A program made the position numbers and the translations under genes. Of a DNA stretch of 6,001 nt, positions 1 to 6,001 are shown in pieces (the stretch's first letter is position 1; every line of letters starts with the position of its first letter). Location: positions 1 to 6,001 of the forward strand of contig CAKZXL010000559.1 in NCBI GenBank assembly GCA_937883885.1, in the 5' to 3' direction. The notes beneath the pieces are model-generated. The model had not been told where the DNA came from. It searched no databases and was given only the letters and a program-made list of their open reading frames with translations. Origin of the DNA: an uncultured Aquincola sp. (GTDB lineage Bacteria > Pseudomonadota > Gammaproteobacteria > Burkholderiales > Burkholderiaceae).

Positions 1-2000
1 CGGCCGTCGAGGTCGACGCGGCTCACCTGCACCCGCACGCGGCTGCCGATGGTGTAGCGCACGCCGCTGCGTTCGCCGCGCAGCTCCTGCCGCGCTTCGT
101 CGAAGCGGAAGTACTCGCCGCCCAGCTCGGTGATGTGCACCAGGCCTTCCACGTACAGCCCGTCCAGCGTGACGAAGAGGCCGAAGCTGGTGGCCGCGGT
201 GACGGTGCCGCCGAACTCCTCGCCCAGGCGCTCACGCATGTAGCGGCACTTGAGCCAGGCTTCCACGTCGCGCGAGGCTTCGTCGGCGCGGCGTTCGTTG
301 GCGCTGCAGTGCGCGCCTGCGATCTCCCACACGTCGGCGCCGTGCGCCCGCGCCGCGCCGGCGCTGCCGGCCGCTGCACCCTTGACCGGCTTGCCCCCCT
401 TGCGCACCGTCACCGGCGGCTCGGCGGCCAGCAGCTTGGCATCGAGCTGGTACTTCCTGCCGCCCAGCAACGCCTTGATCACGCGGTGCACCAGCAGGTC
501 GGGGTAACGGCGGATCGGGCTGGTGAAGTGGGTGTAGGCCGGGTAGCCCAGGCCGAAGTGGCCGCTGTTGATCGGCGTGTAGATGGCCTGCTGCATCGAG
601 CGCAGCAGCATGGTGTGGATCTGCAGCGCGTCGGGCCGTTCCTTGGTGGCCTGGGCGATGGCCTGGAACTCACCCGGCGTGGGCTCGTCGCTCACCGACA
701 GGCCCAGCCCCAGCGAGCGCAGGTAGTTCTGCAGCGTGGTCTTCTTCTCGGGCGTCGGGCCTTCGTGCACGCGGTACAGGCTCGGGTGCTTGCCCTGCTG
801 GATGAAGTCGGCCGCGCAGACGTTGGCCGCCAGCATGGCTTCTTCGATCAGCTTGTGCGCCTCGGTGCGCACACGCGGCACGATCTTCTCGATGCGGCCG
901 TTCTCGTCGCACACGATCTGCGTCTCGGTGGTCTCGAAGTCCACCGCGCCGCGGGCCGCACGCGACTTGAGCAGCGCGCGGTAGCAGTCGTTCAGGTGCA
1001 GCAGGTGCTCCACCAGGTCGCTGCGCTTGGCGGCCTCGGGCCCGCGGGTGTTGGCCAGGATGGCCGCCACCTCGGTGTAGGTGAAGCGGGCATGCGAGTG
1101 GATGACCGCCGGGTAGAACTGGTAGGCGTGGAGCTCGCCCACGTCGGACACCAGCATGTCGCACACCATCGACAACCGGTCTTCGTTCGGGTTGAGCGAG
1201 CACAGGCCGTTGGACAGCTTTTCCGGCAGCATCGGGATCACCCGGCGCGGGAAATACACCGAGGTGGCGCGCTCATAGGCGTCGTCGTCGATCGGCTCGC
1301 CGGGCTTGACGTAGTGGCTGACGTCGGCAATCGCCACGATGAGGCGGAAGCCGTTGAAGGCCGTCTTGCCGCGACCCTTCTTGAAGGGCTCGCAGTACAC
1401 CGCATCGTCGAAGTCGCGCGCATCTTCGCCGTCGATGGTGACCAGCGGTACGTCGGTCAGGTCGATGCGGTGACGCTTGTCGGCCGGGCGCACGCGGTCG
1501 GGCAGCGCCGCGGCCTGGGCCAGCGTCTCGGGCGAGAAGCGGTGCGGCACTTCGTACTTGCGCACCGCGATCTCGATCTCCATGCCGGGGTCGTCGATCT
1601 CGCCCAGCACCTCGCTCACGCGGCCCACCGGCTGCGAGAACATCGAGGCCGGCTCGGTGAGTTCCACCGCCACCACCTGCCCTGCCTGCGCATTGGCGGT
1701 GGCGTTCTTGGGAATCAGGATGTCCTGGCCATAGCGCTTGTCTTCGGGCGCCACCAGCCACACGCCGCTTTCATGCAGCAGGCGTCCGATGATGGGCGAC
1801 TTGCGCCGCTCCAGGATCTCGAGCACACGGCCTTCGGGCCGGCCCTTGCGGTCGTAGCGCACCACGCGCACCCGCACCTTGTCGCGGTGGAGCACGGCGC
1901 GCATCTCCTGCTGCGACAGGTAGATGTCGTTGCCGCCCGGCTGCAGCACGAAGCCGTGGCCGTCGCGATGACCCTGGACGATGCCTTCCACTTCGCTCAT
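1..2000 (-). CDS. rnr: Ribonuclease R (RNase R), 3' end beyond the window
   Basis: Processive 3'-to-5' exoribonuclease of the RNase II/RNB family. It degrades structured RNA, including rRNA and mRNA decay intermediates, in the cytoplasm. I translated the minus strand by hand from the ATG at 2000-1998: 666 complete codons are open to the left edge. Cold-shock-like RNA-binding domains come first (about residues 3-135, with GHRDGHGF at 10-17). The RNB domain follows, with metal-binding aspartates D190, D196, D198 and D199 in TIDGEDARDFDDAV; their spacing matches E. coli D272/D278/D280/D281. HFTSPIRRYPDLLVHR is at 491-506. An Ala/Gly/Lys-rich insert lies near 525-556, and the S1 domain begins near 596 and is cut by the window. 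Compared with E. coli RNase R (813 residues), about 80 N-terminal residues (the helix-turn-helix region) are missing. The frame stays open upstream to 2075 but has no ATG, GTG or TTG there, which supports this start. No Shine-Dalgarno is obvious before it. The S1 end and any basic tail lie outside the window. Confidence 0.97.
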   Translation of the reverse strand, partial: MSEVEGIVQGHRDGHGFVLQPGGNDIYLSQQEMRAVLHRDKVRVRVVRYDRKGRPEGRVLEILERRKSPIIGRLLHESGVWLVAPEDKRYGQDILIPKNATANAQAGQVVAVELTEPASMFSQPVGRVSEVLGEIDDPGMEIEIAVRKYEVPHRFSPETLAQAAALPDRVRPADKRHRIDLTDVPLVTIDGEDARDFDDAVYCEPFKKGRGKTAFNGFRLIVAIADVSHYVKPGEPIDDDAYERATSVYFPRRVIPMLPEKLSNGLCSLNPNEDRLSMVCDMLVSDVGELHAYQFYPAVIHSHARFTYTEVAAILANTRGPEAAKRSDLVEHLLHLNDCYRALLKSRAARGAVDFETTETQIVCDENGRIEKIVPRVRTEAHKLIEEAMLAANVCAADFIQQGKHPSLYRVHEGPTPEKKTTLQNYLRSLGLGLSVSDEPTPGEFQAIAQATKERPDALQIHTMLLRSMQQAIYTPINSGHFGLGYPAYTHFTSPIRRYPDLLVHRVIKALLGGRKYQLDAKLLAAEPPVTVRKGGKPVKGAAAGSAGAARAHGADVWEIAGAHCSANERRADEASRDVEAWLKCRYMRERLGEEFGGTVTAATSFGLFVTLDGLYVEGLVHITELGGEYFRFDEARQELRGERSGVRYTIGSRVRVQVSRVDLDG

Positions 2001-2026
2001 CAGAGCGGCGCCGAGGCTGGGGGCGC

Positions 2027-2056
2027 TTGCGTTGTTTGAATTTTTGATGATAGACT
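2027..2056 (+). promoter_or_regulatory. Possible promoter for tRNA-Leu
   Basis: TTGCGT (2027-2032) and TAGACT (2051-2056), 18 bases apart, are the best plus-strand pair I can find upstream of the tRNA. They match the sigma-70 consensus at three and four of six positions. Initiation near 2063 would leave a leader of about 11 bases before the mature 5' end. The patch is AT-rich within a GC-rich region, as expected for a promoter, but the hexamers are poor. It overlaps the candidate rnr -10 box on the other strand. Confidence 0.25.
2047..2052 (-). promoter_or_regulatory. Possible -10 box for rnr
   Basis: On the minus strand these bases read TATCAT, five of six matches to the sigma-70 -10 consensus. 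A start about 7 bases downstream would give a leader of roughly 40 bases before the rnr ATG at 2000. No convincing -35 hexamer sits 16-18 bases upstream (GCATTT at 17), and that position already falls in the start of the tRNA gene. The call rests on one hexamer in a locally AT-rich patch and is weak. Confidence 0.28.
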
Positions 2057-2073
2057 TCCAGCTTCCCTGAAAT

Positions 2074-2158
<85 letters not shown>

Positions 2159-2167
2159 GTGATCAAG

Positions 2168-2211
2168 AAAAAACGAAGGGCCGATGCACACAGCATCGGC
2201 CCTTTTTGTTT
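2168..2211. terminator. Bidirectional intrinsic terminator
   Basis: A perfect 10-bp stem pairs GGGCCGATGC (2178-2187) with GCATCGGCCC (2193-2202) around the loop ACACA. It extends by two A-T pairs (2176-2177 with 2203-2204). On the plus strand TTTTTGTTT follows at once (2203-2211), a textbook Rho-independent terminator for tRNA-Leu. On the minus strand the stem is followed by TTCG and then six Ts (complement of 2173-2168). It can therefore also end leftward transcripts from the hisZ-purA-phosphoribosyltransferase unit, whose last stop codon lies about 120 bases upstream. That would insulate rnr and the tRNA from operon read-through. Confidence 0.92.
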
Positions 2212-2212
2212 G

Positions 2213-2324
2213 CGCGTAAAGAACAGCAGATCAAGCGCCGCAACACCGGCTGCAGTCGTGCCACCCCAGGACAGCAAGTCCTTGATGGCATCAACCAACG
2301 GCAGCGGCACCGCGGCGCGGTCGA
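2213..2324. other. Intergenic spacer after the phosphoribosyltransferase gene
   Basis: This stretch separates the phosphoribosyltransferase stop codon from the bidirectional terminator. One minus-strand frame stays open across it, but third codon positions there are clearly less G/C-rich than in the real genes. The frame ends inside the tRNA and has only weak possible starts, so I see no gene. I find no further hairpin, repeat or recognisable regulatory site. It is probably the 3' untranslated part of the operon transcript. Confidence 0.6.
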
Positions 2325-2846
2325 TCAAACCGAGAACTTCCGGGCCAGGCCTTCGGGGCGCAGGCCGTCGTACTCTTCGAACGGCTGATGGATCCACGGG
2401 CTGGTGGTCAGCAGTTCGACGTAGTAGTCGGGGGTGTAGGTCGACACGCCCTTGGTCCAGATGACCGCCGAGCGCAGCTCCTGGATGGAAGGCATGCCGC
2501 GCAGGCGTTCGACCACCGCCTTGAGCGTGATGCCCGAGTCGGCCAGGTCGTCGACCAGCAGCACGCGGCCGGCCAGCTCGCCCTTGGGCATGGTGATGTA
2601 CTTGGCCATGTCCAGCCGGCCCTGGATGGTGCCGGCCTCGGCCCGGTACGAGCTGGTGGACATGATGGCCAGCGGCTTGTCGAACACGCGCGACAGCACG
2701 TCGCCCGGGCGCATGCCGCCGCGGGCCAGGCACAGGATCTGGTCGAACTCCCAGCCCGAGTTGTAGACCTTGAGCGCCAGGCGCTCGGTCAGCATGTGGT
2801 ACTCGTCCCAGGAGACGTAGAGGTGTTTGCCGTCGTCGGTCAGCAT
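2325..2846 (-). CDS. Purine phosphoribosyltransferase, COG2236-like
   Basis: Type I phosphoribosyltransferase of 173 residues, most likely moving the phosphoribosyl group of PRPP to a purine base (hypoxanthine, guanine or xanthine) for cytoplasmic salvage. The PRPP-binding loop is clear: RVLLVDDLADSGITL at residues 94-108, with the paired aspartates D99-D100. ARGGMRPG at 41-48 is the N-terminal loop found in Gpt/Hpt-like enzymes, and PWIHQPFEEYD near 150-160 forms the C-terminal region. I chose the ATG at 2846-2844 because AAGGAG (2858-2853) sits six bases upstream. The frame is open further upstream to 2999, but that part overlaps purA and is not family-like. The gene begins 17 bp after the purA stop, so the two are almost certainly co-transcribed. 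Base specificity cannot be read from sequence, so I give no symbol; relatives are often annotated hpt or simply phosphoribosyltransferase. Confidence 0.9.
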   Translation of the reverse strand: MLTDDGKHLYVSWDEYHMLTERLALKVYNSGWEFDQILCLARGGMRPGDVLSRVFDKPLAIMSTSSYRAEAGTIQGRLDMAKYITMPKGELAGRVLLVDDLADSGITLKAVVERLRGMPSIQELRSAVIWTKGVSTYTPDYYVELLTTSPWIHQPFEEYDGLRPEGLARKFSV

Positions 2847-2852
2847 CGAAGG

Positions 2853-2858
2853 CTCCTT
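2853..2858 (-). promoter_or_regulatory. Ribosome-binding site of the phosphoribosyltransferase gene
   Basis: The minus strand reads AAGGAG, six bases before the ATG at 2846. It is the strongest Shine-Dalgarno sequence in the window. It fixes the start of the phosphoribosyltransferase against longer in-frame alternatives that would overlap purA. It lies in the 17-bp purA-to-phosphoribosyltransferase gap, consistent with translation following directly from purA on one mRNA. Confidence 0.85.
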
Positions 2859-2863
2859 GTCGG

Positions 2864-4243
<1,380 letters not shown>

Positions 4244-5407
4244 TCAGAGCGCCCGCAGCGCCCAGCGGCCATCGACCAGCGCCAACTCGCGGTCGCAATC
4301 GAATTCCTGGGCCTCGTGTTCATGGCCGGGCAGCACGCACACCACCGTCTCGCCCTGCGCGCGCAGGCCGCGCACCGCTTCGCGCAGCGCGGCGTCTTCG
4401 CCCCAGGGGGCGCGGATGGCCGCACGCGGGCCTTGCGGCGCGGCTAGTTCCACCAGCGCCTTGAGGTCGAGGCTGAAGCCGGCGGCCGGCCGGTTGCGGC
4501 CGAACACGGCGCCCACTTCGTCGTAGCGGCCGCCACGCACCAGCGAATCGCTGGCGCCGGCGCCGTACAGCGCGAAGCGCACGCCGCTGTAGTAGGCATA
4601 GCCGCTCATGTCGGCCAGGTCGAAGCCCACCCGCACCTGCGGATGGGCGCGGCGCACATGGCTGGCCAGCCATGCCAGGTCGTCCAGCGCGGCGGTGATG
4701 AGCCGGTGCGCGGGCAGCTGGCTGCGCGCGGCGGCCAGCACGTCGGCACCGCCATAAAGGCGCATCAGCGTGGCAAAGCCCTGGCGGGTGGCGGCCGGCA
4801 GGTCGGCGGTCACGGCGGCCAGCGCTTCGCCGTCCTTGTGGGCCAGCGCGGCGGTCAGGTCGTTCAGCCGCTCAGCCGGCAGCGAAGCACCGTCCAGCAG
4901 GCCACGCACCACCCGCGCATCGCCCAGGTCGAGCACCGGCGCCTCGATGCCGGCAGCGCGCAGGCCGTCGAGCGCCAGCTCGATGACTTCGAGCTCGGCT
5001 TCCAGGCCGGCATGGCCATAGATCTCGGCACCGAACTGCAGCGGCTCACGCGTGGCATGCAGCCGCTCGGGGCGGGTGTGCAGCACCGGGCCGCAATAGG
5101 CCAAGCGGGTGACGCCGTTGCGGTTGAGCAGGTGCGCGTCTATCCGGGCCACCTGCGGCGTGGTGTCGGCCCGCAGGCCGAGGGTGCGGCCGCTCAGCTG
5201 GTCGACCAGCTTGAAGGTCTTGAGGTTGAGCTCACGCCCGGTGCCGGACAGCAGGGATTCGAGGTGTTCGAGCAGCGGCGGAATCACCAGCTCGAAGCCA
5301 TAGCCGCGCGCCATGTCCAGCAGGTCGCGCCGCAGTTCTTCAATGCGCCGGGCCTGCGATGGCAGGACATCGGCAATGTGCTCGGGCAGCAGCCACGCAG
5401 ACGACAT
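4244..5407 (-). CDS. hisZ: ATP phosphoribosyltransferase regulatory subunit HisZ
   Basis: Regulatory subunit of the hetero-octameric ATP phosphoribosyltransferase. It binds the short form of HisG, which catalyses ATP + PRPP to phosphoribosyl-ATP, the first step of histidine synthesis. HisZ is a histidyl-tRNA synthetase paralogue without aminoacylation activity. The 387-residue protein shows the class II fold: [17 protein letters not shown] near the N-terminus, a motif 2-like stretch [15 protein letters not shown] (101-115), GYAYYSG (269-275), [13 protein letters not shown] (291-303) and a GFSLDL motif (310-315). It ends soon after about residue 365 and lacks the full anticodon-binding domain of HisRS, which separates it from hisS. 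I prefer the ATG at 5407 over the adjacent TTG at 5410, because relatives begin Met-Ser just before Trp-Leu-Leu-Pro. A weak GGTG lies eight bases upstream. hisG is not in the window, so the pair is split from any his operon. Confidence 0.96.
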   Translation of the reverse strand: MSSAWLLPEHIADVLPSQARRIEELRRDLLDMARGYGFELVIPPLLEHLESLLSGTGRELNLKTFKLVDQLSGRTLGLRADTTPQVARIDAHLLNRNGVTRLAYCGPVLHTRPERLHATREPLQFGAEIYGHAGLEAELEVIELALDGLRAAGIEAPVLDLGDARVVRGLLDGASLPAERLNDLTAALAHKDGEALAAVTADLPAATRQGFATLMRLYGGADVLAAARSQLPAHRLITAALDDLAWLASHVRRAHPQVRVGFDLADMSGYAYYSGVRFALYGAGASDSLVRGGRYDEVGAVFGRNRPAAGFSLDLKALVELAAPQGPRAAIRAPWGEDAALREAVRGLRAQGETVVCVLPGHEHEAQEFDCDRELALVDGRWALRAL

Positions 5408-5463
5408 CAAAAATGCACCGGTATTAAAAACCTGATTGTACGGGCCTCAGCAGCCCGTACCAC
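5408..5463 (-). promoter_or_regulatory. Possible hisZ promoter with overlapping palindrome
   Basis: On the minus strand TACAAT (complement of 5440-5435) matches the sigma-70 -10 box at five of six positions. GTGGTA (5463-5458), 17 bases upstream, is a poor -35. Initiation near 5428 would give a leader of about 20 bases before the hisZ ATG. A perfect 8-bp inverted repeat, GTACGGGC/GCCCGTAC (5438-5445 with 5453-5460, 7-base spacer), covers the spacer and part of the -10 box. A run of five Ts (complement of 5430-5426) lies eight bases past the hairpin on the minus strand, too far for a classical terminator, so weak termination of hflC is the alternative reading. Confidence 0.4.
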
Positions 5464-5530
5464 GGTAGCCAGCGGGCCGGATGGCTCAGCCCGCGGCGGC
5501 CCGCATCAGGTCCACCAGCGCCGGCCGGCC

Positions 5531-5549
5531 GGCCGCTGGCTCAGCGGCC
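5531..5549. repeat. GC-rich hairpin at the hflC stop codon
   Basis: GGCCGCTG (5531-5538) pairs perfectly with CAGCGGCC (5542-5549) around a 3-base loop that overlaps the hflC stop codon (5543-5541). The element GCCAGCGGCCG occurs twice on the minus strand, before and after the stop. A run of GGCC tetranucleotides follows at 5522-5534. No T-run follows on either strand, so this is not an intrinsic terminator. It might protect the 3' end of the hflC message, or simply reflect GC-rich slippage. Confidence 0.6.
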
Positions 5550-6001
5550 GCTGGCCGGGGCGGCGCTGCCGCCGCCGCGCATGGCCTTGAAGAACTCGCT
5601 GCTGGGGTCGAGCACCATCACGTCGCTCTTGTTGCGGAAGCTGGCGCGATAGGCCTCGAGGCTGCGGTAGAACTGGGCGAACTGCGGGTCGCGGCCGAAG
5701 GCATCGGCGTACAGCGCCGAAGCCTGCGCATCGCCCTCGCCCTTGATCTTCTGCGCGTCGCGGTAGGCCTCGGCGATGATGACTTCGCGCTGGCGGTCGG
5801 CATCGGCGCGGATCTTCTCGCCATCGGCGGCGCCTTGCGACCGCAACTCGTTGGCCACCTGCTTGCGCTCCGATTCCATGCGGCGGTAGACGGCGTCGGT
5901 GATGTCGGCCACGAAGTCCACGCGCTTGACGCGCACGTCCACGATCTCGATGCCGAACGCCTTGCTTTCGTCGGCCAGGCGTTCACGCACGGCCTGCATC
6001 A
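5541..6001 (-). CDS. hflC: Protease modulator HflC, C-terminal half
   Basis: SPFH/band-7 (prohibitin-like) membrane protein. With HflK it forms the large cage that surrounds and modulates the membrane protease FtsH. Only the last 152 complete codons are visible; the N-terminal transmembrane anchor and most of the SPFH domain lie beyond the right edge, and the Met at 5999-5997 is internal. Counting from it: the end of the SPFH domain (GIEIVDVRVKRVDF, residues 16-29), a long charged helix likely to form coiled coil (about 41-100, with GEGDAQASALYADAF at 87-101), then DPQFAQFYRSLEAYR (104-118) and DVMVLDPSSEFFKAM (126-140). These match the E. coli HflC C-terminus. The final dozen residues are Gly/Ala/Ser-rich and unconserved. 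hflK is expected just outside the window. The next gene, hisZ, begins 133 bp downstream. Confidence 0.97.
   Translation of the reverse strand, partial: MQAVRERLADESKAFGIEIVDVRVKRVDFVADITDAVYRRMESERKQVANELRSQGAADGEKIRADADRQREVIIAEAYRDAQKIKGEGDAQASALYADAFGRDPQFAQFYRSLEAYRASFRNKSDVMVLDPSSEFFKAMRGGGSAAPASGR

Noticed and set aside
135..2039. A 634-codon open frame on the plus strand
   Set aside because: It is antisense to rnr. The minus strand has all RNase R motifs in order, and the plus frame gives a His/Arg/Val/Gly-rich low-complexity protein, typical of the antisense shadow of a high-GC gene.
5408..5410. TTG at 5410 as the start of hisZ
   Set aside because: An ATG follows immediately, and the resulting Met-Ser-Ser-Ala-Trp-Leu-Leu-Pro N-terminus fits the family. 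The TTG is an in-frame artefact of start calling.
5520..5570. GGCC-rich and palindromic run as a CRISPR-like or transposon-end repeat
   Set aside because: The repeats are short (4-12 bases) with no regular spacers, no target-site duplication and no transposase. Local GC-rich slippage explains them better.

Overview
The window is a high-GC, densely coded chromosomal housekeeping segment. Gene content (hisZ beside purA, HflC, a purA-linked phosphoribosyltransferase, RNase R), protein sequence and strongly G/C-biased third codon positions suggest a betaproteobacterium of the order Burkholderiales, probably near the Comamonadaceae or the Rubrivivax/Leptothrix group. That placement is inferred from remembered family sequences, not from a search. 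I see no mobile element, CRISPR array, phage gene or other accessory system.

All five protein genes are on the minus strand, so transcription runs from the right edge to the left. In transcription order they are: the C-terminal half of hflC (6001 to 5541, start outside the window); a 130-bp gap with GC-rich hairpins and a palindrome over a possible promoter; hisZ (5407 to 4244); purA (4216 to 2864, 27 bp after hisZ); a COG2236-like purine phosphoribosyltransferase (2846 to 2325, 17 bp after purA, with a good ribosome-binding site); a 324-bp gap holding a terminator and an oppositely oriented tRNA-Leu(CAG); and rnr, encoding RNase R (from 2000, running off the left edge with 666 complete codons present).

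hisZ-purA-phosphoribosyltransferase looks like one transcription unit. Its products all handle PRPP or purine nucleotides: HisZ supports the first step of histidine synthesis (ATP + PRPP), PurA commits IMP to AMP, and the phosphoribosyltransferase probably salvages bases with PRPP. The strong hairpin at 2178-2202 has T-runs on both sides. It can therefore end the plus-strand tRNA transcript and also the minus-strand operon transcript. tRNA-Leu and rnr diverge from a 73-bp region that must hold both promoters.

The order hflC-purA-rnr matches the E. coli hflC-yjeT-purA-nsrR-rnr block, with hisZ in place of yjeT and the phosphoribosyltransferase plus a reversed tRNA in place of nsrR. This is an ordinary core region. 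The points worth a second look are the short RNase R N-terminus with no visible Shine-Dalgarno sequence, the palindrome overlapping a possible hisZ -10 box, the duplicated and hairpin-forming 3' end of hflC, and the antiparallel tRNA island. I found no new biological system.
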